A stretch of 64,000 bases of DNA from Streptomyces echinatus (GTDB lineage: Bacteria > Actinomycetota > Actinomycetes > Streptomycetales > Streptomycetaceae), in assembly GCF_014203595.1 (NCBI RefSeq), contig NZ_JACHJK010000018.1, forward strand, positions 62,001 through 126,000, given 5' to 3'. A program made the translations under genes and the position numbers. The notes beneath the pieces are model-generated. The model did not search any database, had not been told where the DNA came from, and saw only the letters and a program-made list of their open reading frames with translations. Position 1 is the stretch's first letter. Each line of letters starts with the position of its first letter. Below, in pieces: positions 42,249 through 51,268 of the stretch.

Positions 42249-43919
42249 CTAGACCGGGTCGTAGGTCCGCTCGATCTTCTGCGTGCCGGAGCGGGTGCGG
42301 TACGAGCGCGCCCAGCTGGAGCCGGACTGCGGGTCGGTGCGGTCGGCCAGGACGTAGTAGTCCATCTGCGCCCGGTCGGCGGTGATGTCCAGGATGCCGT
42401 AGCCGTGCCGGTCGGTGTCCACCCAGTGGACGTGCCGGTTGGCGGCCCGGATGACCGGGGAGGCGATCGCGGAGACGGTGCCCTCGGGCACCTTCACGAT
42501 GTCGTCCAGGTTGTCGGAGGTCACCGAGGTCACCACGAACTCGGTGGCCGCCGACGCCGACAGCGGGTAGGTGCCCGCGTCCACCGGCACGTCGTTGGCC
42601 CACGCCATGTGGATGTCACCGGTCAGGAAGACGGTGTTGCCGATGGCGTTGGAGCGCAGGTGGGCCAGCAGTTCGCGGCGGTCGTCGGTGTAGCCGTCCC
42701 ACTGGTCGGTGTTGGCGGCGATGCCCTCCTGCGGCAGCCCGAGCAGCTTGGCGAGCGGCTTGAACAGGTCGGCGGAGAGGGAGCCGAAGGAGAACGGCGA
42801 GATCATCACCGAGTTGCCCACCAGCCGCCACCTGGTGTCGGAGGCCCTCAGGCCGGCCTTCAGCCAGTCCAGCTGGGCGCGCCCGGTGAGCGTGCGGTCC
42901 GGGTCGTCCACCGAACCGCTCGCCGTGGACGCCTGCTGGGAGCGGAACGAACGCAGGTCCAGCAGCGACAGGTCGGCGAGCTTGCCGAAGCGCAGGCGCC
43001 GGTAGGTGGTGCCGGCGACGGCCGGGCGGACCGGCATCCACTCGAAGTAGGCCTGCTTGGCGGCGGCCTGACGGGCCGCCCAGGTGCCCTCGGCGCCCTC
43101 GGTGTGGTTGACCGCGCCGCCCGACCAGGCGTTGTCGGCGAACTCGTGGTCGTCCCAGATCGCGACGACCGGCGCCTTCAGGTGCAGCGCCTGGAGGTCG
43201 GGGTCCGTCTTGTACTTGGCGTGCCGGATCCGGTAGTCGGCGAGGGTGAGGATCTCGTTGGCGGGGGCGTGCGGACGGACGACCTTGCCCCGGGCCGCGT
43301 ATTCGCCGGACTTGTACTCGTAGATGTAGTCGCCGAGGTGCAGCCAGGCGTCGAGGTCGTTGCGGGCGGCGAGGTGCCGGTAGGCCGAGAAGTAGCCCGC
43401 CTCCCAGTTGGCGCAGGAGACCACGCCGAACCGGAGTCCGGACACGGCCGCGTCCGCCGCCGGCGCGGTACGGGTGCGCGCCACCGGGGAGTCGGTACCG
43501 CCGGCCGAGAAACGGAACCAGTAGTCCGTGGCCGGCGCCAGGCCGCGGATGTCGGCCTTCACGGTGTGGTCCGAGGCGGCCGTGGCGGTGGTGGAGCCCT
43601 TGGCGACGACGTTCGTCAGCGCCTTGTCCCGGGCGACGACCCAGCTGACCTCGGTGTCCGGGCCGGCCCCGGAGCCGGGTATCGACTCCGGGGTCGGGGT
43701 CACCCGGGTCCACAGCAGGACACCGTCGGGCAGCGGGTCGCCGGAGGCGACACCGTGCAGGAAGGCGGGGGTGTCCGTGGCGGCGCGGGCCGGCAGCGCG
43801 GCGGCCAGCGGGCCGGCCAGGACAGCGGTCGCCGCCGCGGCCTTGACGACCGTACGGCGGCGGGGCGAGGACGGAACGAGGCCGTTGGAGGCCTCGGCTG
43901 ATCTGTATCGACTGGTCAC
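42249..43919 (-). CDS. phoD: Alkaline phosphatase/phosphodiesterase PhoD, Tat-exported
   Basis: A 556-residue secreted phosphatase. A twin-arginine signal peptide, PRRRTVVKAAAATAVLAG, covers residues 19 to about 47. The N-terminal Ig-like domain is followed by the PhoD metal site: VVSCANWEAGYF, LHLGDYIYEY, WDDHEFADN and TGDIHMAW. It hydrolyses phosphomonoesters or diesters outside the cell and is normally under PhoP control during phosphate limitation. GTG 43919 gives a normal Tat signal. A candidate PhoP box lies upstream (about 43971-43992). Confidence 0.92.
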   Translation of the reverse strand: MTSRYRSAEASNGLVPSSPRRRTVVKAAAATAVLAGPLAAALPARAATDTPAFLHGVASGDPLPDGVLLWTRVTPTPESIPGSGAGPDTEVSWVVARDKALTNVVAKGSTTATAASDHTVKADIRGLAPATDYWFRFSAGGTDSPVARTRTAPAADAAVSGLRFGVVSCANWEAGYFSAYRHLAARNDLDAWLHLGDYIYEYKSGEYAARGKVVRPHAPANEILTLADYRIRHAKYKTDPDLQALHLKAPVVAIWDDHEFADNAWSGGAVNHTEGAEGTWAARQAAAKQAYFEWMPVRPAVAGTTYRRLRFGKLADLSLLDLRSFRSQQASTASGSVDDPDRTLTGRAQLDWLKAGLRASDTRWRLVGNSVMISPFSFGSLSADLFKPLAKLLGLPQEGIAANTDQWDGYTDDRRELLAHLRSNAIGNTVFLTGDIHMAWANDVPVDAGTYPLSASAATEFVVTSVTSDNLDDIVKVPEGTVSAIASPVIRAANRHVHWVDTDRHGYGILDITADRAQMDYYVLADRTDPQSGSSWARSYRTRSGTQKIERTYDPV

Positions 43920-43951
43920 GGACGATCAGGTTACTGATCGGTACGCGTCAA

Positions 43952-43981
43952 GGCGGGCGAACCCGCAAAAGTTCGCCCGCC
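43952..43981 (-). terminator. Hairpin between the DsbA-like gene and phoD
   Basis: An 11-bp perfect stem, GGCGGGCGAAC with its complement, around an 8-base loop. It is placed to terminate the DsbA-like gene upstream of phoD. Its right arm with the next bases (GTTCGCCCGCC-GTTCGACGTGA) also resembles two 11-base PhoP-box repeats, with G for the usual A at position 5. Confidence 0.55.
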
Positions 43982-44000
43982 GTTCGACGTGATGTCGGTT

Positions 44001-44813
44001 TCAGCCCTTGAGGGCCGCCTCCAGCGCGGTGTTGAACTCCGCGACGGACATCGGCGCGTTCTTGCCGTCGGCGCCCGTCAGGTTCTTGCCGTCCATCTTC
44101 AGGGTCGGGGTGCCCCTGACGCCGTCCTTGTCGAAGATCTTGGACTCCTCCAGCGCCCACCGGTCGTAGGTGCCGTTCTTCACGGCCTTCTGGAACGCCG
44201 CGTTGCCCTTCAGGGCGGGGACCGTGTCGGCGATCTTGATGAGGTAGGCGTCGTCCTTGAACTTGTCGTCGGTCTCCGCGGGGTGCCACTTCGCCGAGTA
44301 CATCGCGGACTTGTACTCCGAGAACGCCTCGGGGCTGACGTTCAGCGCGGCACCGAGGGCGCTGAGCGCGTTTTTGGAGCCCTCGCCCGGCAGGCTGTTG
44401 TCGAGGAAGGTGGCACCGACGTACTGGATCTTGAACTTGCCGGCGTCGAGGTCCTTCTTGACCGTCGGGCCGACCGCCTGCTCGAACGTCGCGCAGACCG
44501 GGCAGCGCGGGTCCTCGTACATGACCAGGGTCTTCTCGGCGCTGCTCTTGCCGAGGACGATCGTCGTGCCGTCCTTGCCCGAGGTGTTGGCCGGCTTGAC
44601 GAGCTTGTGGTCCTTCGCGGCCTCCCAGTAGGCGGGCTTGTTCATCTGGACGACGGCGTAACCGATTCCGCCGGCCGCGGCGAGCACGGCCACGACCGAG
44701 CCGGCGACGACCAGCTGCCGCTTGACCTTGTCGCGCTTGGCCTGCCGCTCGCGCTCCTCGCGCAGCCGCTCCCGGGCCGCCGTCTTCGCCGCCTGGCTGT
44801 TCCGCTTGCTCAT
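44001..44813 (-). CDS. Membrane-anchored DsbA-like thioredoxin-fold protein
   Basis: A 270-residue protein with a charged cytoplasmic end (MSKRNSQAAKTAARERLREE), one membrane helix (about residues 32-54) and an extracytoplasmic DsbA-like domain. The redox motif CPVC is in YEDPRCPVCATFEQ, and the cis-Pro loop is VRGTPTL. It probably forms or isomerises disulfides in exported proteins. ATG 44813 has GGAG nine bases before it; an ATG at 44828 is also in frame. It is preceded on the same strand by a small membrane protein gene, which could be a functional partner. Confidence 0.9.
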   Translation of the reverse strand: MSKRNSQAAKTAARERLREERERQAKRDKVKRQLVVAGSVVAVLAAAGGIGYAVVQMNKPAYWEAAKDHKLVKPANTSGKDGTTIVLGKSSAEKTLVMYEDPRCPVCATFEQAVGPTVKKDLDAGKFKIQYVGATFLDNSLPGEGSKNALSALGAALNVSPEAFSEYKSAMYSAKWHPAETDDKFKDDAYLIKIADTVPALKGNAAFQKAVKNGTYDRWALEESKIFDKDGVRGTPTLKMDGKNLTGADGKNAPMSVAEFNTALEAALKG

Positions 44814-44895
44814 AGTGGTGTTCTCCATATGGGACGCGCACACGTCGTACGCGGATACGTGTGGGGGACTGCTTGTGCTCAGTGCCGCCGACCGT

Positions 44896-44918
44896 GGGGG
44901 AGCGGTGGTCGCTCCCCC
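44896..44918 (-). terminator. Hairpin after the small membrane protein gene
   Basis: GGGGGAGCG pairs perfectly with CGCTCCCCC around GTGGT, 16 bases downstream of the stop of the minus-strand membrane protein gene. Likely terminator or attenuator between it and the DsbA-like gene. Confidence 0.6.
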
Positions 44919-44933
44919 GGGAGCGGTCGTCGC

Positions 44934-45620
44934 TCAGCCGAGGACGGCGGCAGCGGAGCAGGGCGGTCCACGCCGTCCCAGGGAGTGCGCGAGGAGCCGG
45001 TCGCGGGTGGCGGCGCGGCGCGGAGCCGGACGGGGCAGCCGGCGGGCCGGCAGCGGCGGCACGGCGACCACGGCCACCATCAGCAGCAGCGGCCGGAAGG
45101 TGGCGGCGGCGACCGCGCTCAGCAGCTGGGCCAATGCCCGCTCGCCCCGGCGCAGCCAGGCGGCGGCGAGCAGGCCCACCCCGACGTGCGCGGCGAGCAG
45201 CAGCCAGGCGGCGGCCGGGCTGGCGTGGGCGAGCAGCGCCCCGGTGTGCCCGGGATCGCTGGTCACCTGGGCCAGCGGGGTGCCCACCTGCCCCTCGCAC
45301 AGCACGTCCAGGCCGACCGCGCGCAGCGGTCCGGCGACCGGGCCGCCCGCCCGGCCGTAACAGGTGTGCTGGCCGGTGGTGAACACCGTGTCGGCGGCCA
45401 GCTCCAGCGGGACCAGCAGGGCCGCGATCCGGCCGAAGCCGCGCTCGCGGCCCGCCAGCGCGTACGCGGTCAGGAACACCCCGGCGGCGACGGCGCCCAC
45501 GGTCGCCGCCGGCAGCGGGGCACGGGACAGCAGCACGTGCGACGCGGTGCTGAGCGTCACGACGAAGGCCGTGAACAGCGCCGCGCGCACGGCTCTGAGC
45601 GGAGTCCCGGATATGTCCAT
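44934..45620 (-). CDS. Integral membrane protein of unknown function
   Basis: A 228-residue hydrophobic protein with about five membrane segments (for example ALFTAFVVTLSTASHVLL, ATVGAVAAGVFLTAYALA, AAAWLLLAAHVGVGLLAA and RPLLLMVAVVAVPPLP) and an Arg-rich tail. One loop holds two Cys (TCYGR and VLCEG) about 20 residues apart. I do not recognise a family. ATG 45620 is used; an in-frame GTG at 45641 is the alternative and neither has a strong ribosome site. It lies upstream of a DsbA-like gene on the same strand, so a redox-related role is possible but not shown. Confidence 0.7.
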   Translation of the reverse strand: MDISGTPLRAVRAALFTAFVVTLSTASHVLLSRAPLPAATVGAVAAGVFLTAYALAGRERGFGRIAALLVPLELAADTVFTTGQHTCYGRAGGPVAGPLRAVGLDVLCEGQVGTPLAQVTSDPGHTGALLAHASPAAAWLLLAAHVGVGLLAAAWLRRGERALAQLLSAVAAATFRPLLLMVAVVAVPPLPARRLPRPAPRRAATRDRLLAHSLGRRGPPCSAAAVLG

Positions 45621-45688
45621 AGCGAGAGCAGAGTCTGTCACGTACGCGGGTAAGGGACCCCTAAAGGGTGCCTGTGAACCGGCGGGGT

Positions 45689-47014
45689 CTACAGCCCCGG
45701 GATCCGGCCGTTGCGGAACAGGTCGAGGAAGATCTGGTGGTCCGCACGCGCGCGTGCGCCGTAGCCGTGCGCGAAGTCCACCAGCAGGGACGCGAAGCCC
45801 TCCTCGTCGGCGGCGAGCGCCGCGTCGATGGCCCGCTCGGTGGAGAACGGCACCAGGGACTCGCCGGAGGTGTCGTCCGCCGCCGCGTGCATGGTGGCGG
45901 TGGCCCGGCCCAGGTCGGCGACGACCGCGGCGATCTCCTCGGGGTCGTCGATGTCGCCCCAGTCCAGATCCACGGCGTACGGCGAGACCTCGGCGACCAG
46001 CTGGCCCGCGCCGTCCAGCTCGGTCCAGCCCAGCCACGGGTCGGCGTGCGCCTGCAGGGCGCGCTGGGAGATCACCGTGCGGTGGCCCTCGTGCTGGAAG
46101 TACTCCGCGATGGCCGGATCCGTGATGTGCCGGGAGACCGCCGGGGTCTGGGCCTGCTTGATGTAGATCACGACATCGTTCTCCAGGGCGTCGCTGTGGC
46201 CCTCCAGAAGGATGTTGTACGACGGCAGGCCCGCCGAGCCGATGCCGATGCCCCGGCGGCCCACGACGTCCTTCACCCGGTAGGAGTCCGGGCGGGCCAG
46301 GGAGGAGTCCGGGAGCGTCTCCAGGTAGCCGTCGAAGGCCGCGAGGACCTTGTAGCGGGTGGCCGCGTCCAGCTCGATGGAGCCGCCGCCCGGTGCGAAG
46401 CGGCGCTCGAAGTCGCGGATCTCCGTCATCGACTCCAGCAGCCCGAAGCGGGTCATGGAGCGGGCGTCACGCAGCGCGTCCAGCAGCGGACCCTGCGCGG
46501 TGTCCAGCGTGAACGGCGGCACCTCGTCCCGCTTGGCGCCCGTGGCCAGGGCGTGGACGCGCTCGCGGTAGGCGGCGGCGTACACCGTCACCAGCTCGGT
46601 GATCTGCTCGTCGCTGAGCGCCTTCGCGTACCCGATCAGCGCGACGGAGGCCGCGAAGCGCTTGAGGTCCCACGTGAAGGGGCCGACGTAGGCCTCGTCG
46701 AAGTCGTTGACGTTGAAGACCAGGCGGCCGTTGGAGTCCATGTACGTGCCGAAGTTCTCGGCGTGCAGGTCGCCGTGGATCCACACGCGCGAGGTGCGGT
46801 CGTCCAGGTACGGGCCGCCGCGCTTCTCGGCGTCGAGGTCGTGGTAGAAGAGGCACGCCGTGCCCCGGTAGAACGCGAACGCGGAGGCCGCCATCTTGCG
46901 GAACTTGACCCGGAACGCGGCCGGGTCGGCGGCCAGGAGCCGGCCGAAGGCGGTGTCGAAGACGGCGAGGATCTCCTCGTCGCGCTGCTCGTCGTTGAGC
47001 TGGGGGACCGACAT
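45689..47014 (-). CDS. DUF2252 protein (kinase-like fold)
   Basis: A 441-residue protein of the DUF2252 family. It contains the phosphotransferase-like motifs WIHGDLHAENFGTYMD (catalytic loop) and FNVNDFDEAYVGP (metal site) as in aminoglycoside-kinase-like folds, together with the family segments FYRGTACLFYHDLD and GRRGIGIGSAGLPSYN. Substrate unknown. ATG 47014. It is divergent from dnaE with a 248-base gap. Confidence 0.88.
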   Translation of the reverse strand: MSVPQLNDEQRDEEILAVFDTAFGRLLAADPAAFRVKFRKMAASAFAFYRGTACLFYHDLDAEKRGGPYLDDRTSRVWIHGDLHAENFGTYMDSNGRLVFNVNDFDEAYVGPFTWDLKRFAASVALIGYAKALSDEQITELVTVYAAAYRERVHALATGAKRDEVPPFTLDTAQGPLLDALRDARSMTRFGLLESMTEIRDFERRFAPGGGSIELDAATRYKVLAAFDGYLETLPDSSLARPDSYRVKDVVGRRGIGIGSAGLPSYNILLEGHSDALENDVVIYIKQAQTPAVSRHITDPAIAEYFQHEGHRTVISQRALQAHADPWLGWTELDGAGQLVAEVSPYAVDLDWGDIDDPEEIAAVVADLGRATATMHAAADDTSGESLVPFSTERAIDAALAADEEGFASLLVDFAHGYGARARADHQIFLDLFRNGRIPGL

Positions 47015-47262
47015 CGCGGGGTGCCTCCTGGTGCGGGACGGGTGGTGCGTGAATGTGCGTGAATGGGTACGACAGCGCTTCCGCCGTCTTCAACGGGCGA
47101 CGCCGCGCGGGAGTGCCCGGTTCCCGGATGAAGGTACGCGTCCGGCGCCCGCGAGTGTCAGTGCCGGGGCATAGACTTCGACGCTGTCCCCCAGACCGTC
47201 CGCAATCGGTCCACAGCCGGTCGGAAGATCGTCGACGCCCGTTTTCCTTGGAGGCCGAAACC

Positions 47263-50200
47263 GTGTCGAAGCCGCCCTTCACGCACCTGCACGTCCACAC
47301 CCAGTACTCGCTGCTGGACGGTGCCGCGCGGCTCAAGGACATGTTCGAGGCCTGCAACGAGATGGGCATGTCGCACATCGCCATGTCCGACCACGGCAAC
47401 CTCCACGGCGCGTACGACTTCTTCCACTCCGCGAAGAAGGCCGGAATCACCCCGATCATCGGGATCGAGGCGTATGTCGCCCCCGAGTCCCGGCGGAACA
47501 AGCGCAAGATCCTCTGGGGCCAGCCGCACCAGAAGCGGGACGACATCTCCGGCTCCGGCGGTTACACCCACAAGACGATGTGGGCCGTGAACAGGACCGG
47601 CCTGCACAACCTCTTCCGCCTCTCCTCCGACGCCTACGCCGAGGGCTGGCTGCAGAAGTGGCCCCGGATGGACAAGGAGACCATCGCCCAGTGGTCCGAG
47701 GGCATCGTCGCCTCCACCGGCTGCCCCTCCGGCGAGGTGCAGACCCGGCTGCGCCTCGGCCACTTCGACGAGGCCCTGAAGGCCGCCTCCGAGTACCAGG
47801 ACATCTTCGGCAAGGACAAGTACTTCCTGGAGCTGATGGACCACGGCATCGAGATCGAGAGCCGGGTCCGCGACGGCCTGCTGGAGATCGGCCGGAAGCT
47901 CGGCATCCCGCCGCTGGTCACCAACGACTCGCACTACACGTACGCGCACGAGGCCGGCGCCCACGACGCCCTGCTCTGCATCCAGACCGGCAAGAACCTC
48001 TCCGACCCGGACCGCTTCAAGTTCGACGGCACCGGCTACTACCTGAAGTCCACGGACGAGATGTACGCCATCGACTCCTCGGACGCCTGGCAGGAGGGCT
48101 GCGCCAACACGCTCCTGGTGGCCGAGATGGTCGACACCACCGGCATGTTCGAGGCGAAGAACCTCATGCCGAAGTTCGACATCCCCGACGGTTACACCGA
48201 GGTGACCTGGTTCAAGGAGGAGGTCCGCCGCGGCATGGAGCGCCGCTTCCCCGGCGGCGTCCCCGACGACCGCCAGAAGCAGGCCGAGTACGAGATGGAC
48301 GTCATCATCCAGATGGGGTTCCCGGGCTACTTCCTCGTCGTCGCCGACTTCATCATGTGGGCCAAGAACAACGGCATCGCGGTAGGCCCCGGCCGAGGCT
48401 CCGCGGCCGGGTCGATCGTCGCCTACGCCATGGGCATCACCGACCTCGACCCGATCCCGCACGGCCTGATCTTCGAGCGCTTCCTCAACCCCGAGCGCGT
48501 CTCCATGCCCGACGTCGACATCGACTTCGACGAGCGCCGGCGCGTCGAGGTCATCCGGTACGTGACGGAGAAGTACGGCGCCGACAAGGTCGCCATGATC
48601 GGCACCTACGGCAAGATCAAGGCCAAGAACGCGATCAAGGACTCCGCGCGCGTGCTGGGCTACCCGTACGCCATGGGCGACCGGCTCACCAAGGCGATGC
48701 CCGCCGACGTCCTCGGCAAGGGCATCGACCTGAACGGCATCACCGACCCCTCGCACCCGCGCTACGGCGAGGCGGGCGAGATCCGCGGGATGTACGAGAA
48801 CGAGCCGGACGTGAAGAAGGTCATCGACACCGCCAAGGGCGTCGAGGGCCTGGTCCGGCAGATGGGCGTGCACGCCGCCGGCGTGATCATGTCCAGCGAG
48901 ACCATCACCGAGCACGTCCCCGTCTGGGTCCGGCACACCGACGGCGTGACCATCACGCAGTGGGACTACCCGAGCTGCGAGTCGCTCGGCCTGCTGAAGA
49001 TGGACTTCCTGGGCCTGCGCAACCTCACGATCATGGACGACGCCGTCAAGATGGTGAAGTCCAACAAGGACGTCGACATCGATCTGCTGAGCCTCCCGCT
49101 CGACGATCCGACGACCTTCGAACTGCTCCAGCGCGGCGACACCCTCGGCGTCTTCCAGTTCGACGGCGGCCCCATGCGCTCGCTGCTGCGTCTGATGAAG
49201 CCCGACAACTTCGAAGACATCTCCGCCGTGTCGGCCCTGTACCGGCCGGGCCCGATGGGCATGGACTCGCACACCAACTACGCGCTGCGCAAGAACAAGC
49301 TCCAGGAGATCACCCCGATCCACAAGGAGCTGGAGGAGCCCCTCGAAGAGGTCCTGGCCGTCACCTACGGCCTGATCGTCTACCAGGAGCAGGTGCAGAA
49401 GGCCGCCCAGATCATCGCGGGCTACTCGCTCGGCGAGGCCGACATCCTCCGCCGCGTGATGGGCAAGAAGAAGCCCGAGGAACTGGCGAAGAACTTCGTC
49501 CTCTTCCAGGAAGGCGCCCGGAAGAAGGGCTACAGCGACGAGGCGATCCAGGCCCTGTGGGACGTGCTGGTCCCGTTCGCCGGCTACGCCTTCAACAAGG
49601 CCCACTCCGCCGCGTACGGCCTGGTCTCGTACTGGACCGCGTATCTCAAGGCGAACTACCCCGCCGAGTACATGGCCGCGCTCCTGACCTCGGTCAAGGA
49701 CGACAAGGACAAGTCGGCGATCTACCTCAACGAGTGCCGCCGCATGGGCATCAAGGTGCTCCCGCCGAACGTCAACGAGTCGGTGCACAACTTCGCCGCC
49801 CAGGGCGACGACGTGATCCTCTTCGGCCTCGAAGCGGTGCGCAACGTCGGTACCAACGTGGTGGAGTCGATCATCAAGAGCCGCAAGGCGAAGGGCAAGT
49901 ACACCTCCTTCCCCGACTACCTCGACAAGGTCGAGGCGGTCGCGTGCAACAAGCGCACCACGGAGTCGCTGATCAAGGCCGGCGCCTTCGACACCATGGG
50001 CCACACCCGCAAGGGGCTCACCGCGCAGTACGAGCCGATGATCGACAACGTGGTCGCGGTCAAGCGCAAGGAGGCCGAGGGCCAGTTCGACCTCTTCGGC
50101 GGCATGGGGGAGGAACAGAGCGACGAGCCCGGCTTCGGGCTCGACGTGCAGTTCACCGACGAGGAGTGGGACAAGACCTATCTGCTCGCCCAGGAGCGGG

Positions 50201-50802
50201 AGATGCTCGGTCTGTACGTCTCCGACCACCCGCTCTTCGGCCTGGAGCACGTGCTGTCCGACAAGGCCGACGCGGGCATCGCCCAGCTCACCGGCGGCGA
50301 GCACGCCGACGGCGCGGTGGTCACCATCGGCGGCATCATCTCCGGCCTCCAGCGCAAGATGACCAAGCAGGGCAACGCCTGGGCGATCGCCACCGTGGAG
50401 GACCTCGCGGGCTCCATCGAGTGCATGTTCTTCCCCGCGACCTACCAGCTGGTGTCGACCCAACTCGTCGAGGACGCCGTGGTGTTCGTCAAGGGCCGGC
50501 TCGACAAGCGGGAGGACGTGCCCCGCCTCGTCGCCATGGAGCTGATGGTCCCGGACCTCTCCAACGCGGGCACCAACGCCCCCGTGATCCTCACCATCCC
50601 CGCGGTGAAGGTGACTCCGCCGATGGTCAGCCGCCTCGGCGAGATCCTCAGCCACCACAAGGGCGACAGCGAGGTCCGGATCAGGCTCCAGGGCCCGCGC
50701 AAGACCACCGTGCTGCGCCTGGACCGGCACCGGGTCAAGCCCGACCCCGCCCTGTTCGGCGACCTGAAGGTGCTGCTCGGCCCGTCCTGCCTGGCCGGCT
50801 GA
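47263..50802 (+). CDS. dnaE: DNA polymerase III alpha subunit
   Basis: A 1179-residue replicative polymerase of the DnaE1 type. The PHP domain at the N-terminus keeps its metal-binding histidines (HLHVHTQYSLLDG, SDHGNLHG), consistent with the built-in 3'-5' proofreading known for actinobacterial DnaE1. The palm has GPGRGSAAGSIVAY and the catalytic aspartates in MPDVDIDFDERRR. The helix-hairpin-helix and OB-fold regions follow. GTG 47263 is eight bases after GGAGG. A TAGACT box at 47172-47177 may be its -10. The gene is alone in its transcript, closed by a terminator. Confidence 0.97.
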   Translation: MSKPPFTHLHVHTQYSLLDGAARLKDMFEACNEMGMSHIAMSDHGNLHGAYDFFHSAKKAGITPIIGIEAYVAPESRRNKRKILWGQPHQKRDDISGSGGYTHKTMWAVNRTGLHNLFRLSSDAYAEGWLQKWPRMDKETIAQWSEGIVASTGCPSGEVQTRLRLGHFDEALKAASEYQDIFGKDKYFLELMDHGIEIESRVRDGLLEIGRKLGIPPLVTNDSHYTYAHEAGAHDALLCIQTGKNLSDPDRFKFDGTGYYLKSTDEMYAIDSSDAWQEGCANTLLVAEMVDTTGMFEAKNLMPKFDIPDGYTEVTWFKEEVRRGMERRFPGGVPDDRQKQAEYEMDVIIQMGFPGYFLVVADFIMWAKNNGIAVGPGRGSAAGSIVAYAMGITDLDPIPHGLIFERFLNPERVSMPDVDIDFDERRRVEVIRYVTEKYGADKVAMIGTYGKIKAKNAIKDSARVLGYPYAMGDRLTKAMPADVLGKGIDLNGITDPSHPRYGEAGEIRGMYENEPDVKKVIDTAKGVEGLVRQMGVHAAGVIMSSETITEHVPVWVRHTDGVTITQWDYPSCESLGLLKMDFLGLRNLTIMDDAVKMVKSNKDVDIDLLSLPLDDPTTFELLQRGDTLGVFQFDGGPMRSLLRLMKPDNFEDISAVSALYRPGPMGMDSHTNYALRKNKLQEITPIHKELEEPLEEVLAVTYGLIVYQEQVQKAAQIIAGYSLGEADILRRVMGKKKPEELAKNFVLFQEGARKKGYSDEAIQALWDVLVPFAGYAFNKAHSAAYGLVSYWTAYLKANYPAEYMAALLTSVKDDKDKSAIYLNECRRMGIKVLPPNVNESVHNFAAQGDDVILFGLEAVRNVGTNVVESIIKSRKAKGKYTSFPDYLDKVEAVACNKRTTESLIKAGAFDTMGHTRKGLTAQYEPMIDNVVAVKRKEAEGQFDLFGGMGEEQSDEPGFGLDVQFTDEEWDKTYLLAQEREMLGLYVSDHPLFGLEHVLSDKADAGIAQLTGGEHADGAVVTIGGIISGLQRKMTKQGNAWAIATVEDLAGSIECMFFPATYQLVSTQLVEDAVVFVKGRLDKREDVPRLVAMELMVPDLSNAGTNAPVILTIPAVKVTPPMVSRLGEILSHHKGDSEVRIRLQGPRKTTVLRLDRHRVKPDPALFGDLKVLLGPSCLAG

Positions 50803-50817
50803 GCCCGCCACGGCATG

Positions 50818-50848
50818 AAGGGGCGCACCCGAGACGGGTGCGCCCCTT
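50818..50848. terminator. Terminator after dnaE
   Basis: A 13-bp perfect stem, AAGGGGCGCACCC and its complement, loop GAGAC. It lies between the convergent dnaE and the 56-residue gene, and serves at least dnaE. Confidence 0.9.
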
Positions 50849-50874
50849 GCGTGTGCCTGGGCTTCAACTGCCCT

Positions 50875-51045
50875 TTAGTTGTGGCCGAAGCTCTTCTGCT
50901 TCTTGCCGCGAGCACCGTCCGAAGGGCTGCCCGGGACGTGCGCCATCTGCGGCTCGTGCTCCTCGGCCGAAGGACGCTGTGCGTGCTCCGGCTGCTGAGC
51001 GCGGTTCTGCGGGCCGGCCTGCTTACGGTTCTTGTTCTTGGCCAT
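50875..51045 (-). CDS. Small basic hydrophilic protein, 56 residues
   Basis: It starts MAKNKNRKQAGPQNRAQQ and ends KKQKSFGHN. It is rich in Lys, Gln, Asn and His with no hydrophobic core, so probably disordered and nucleic-acid or surface binding. The ATG at 51045 has a near-perfect ribosome site (AGGAGG) at eight bases. Similar small proteins are common in Streptomyces genomes and their function is not known to me. A frame opening further upstream (to 51117) is not supported by a ribosome site. Confidence 0.75.
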   Translation of the reverse strand: MAKNKNRKQAGPQNRAQQPEHAQRPSAEEHEPQMAHVPGSPSDGARGKKQKSFGHN

Positions 51046-51268
51046 GGTGATGCCTCCTGTGGGGGATCTAGGGGCCAGGGCCGGGACCAGATTCACATAC
51101 GCTGACAACAGGCGCATTTCGGATAATTACCGTGTGTGACAGGGCGGCTGGGCGGACGGGAACCGGAAACGCCACGCCGAAGATCGAGTTCGGGCCGTTA
51201 ACCCCCGCGCGGTCGGGCAGACTCGAAGGAAGTCCGAAGCAAAACCTCCCGGGAAGAGGGTGAGTCGC

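Noticed and set aside
47158..50811. An open frame of about 1217 codons on the strand opposite dnaE
   Set aside because: It is an antisense shadow caused by high GC at third positions. It has Val/Leu/Gly/His-rich low-complexity translation, no ribosome site and no family motif, while dnaE on the other strand is unambiguous.
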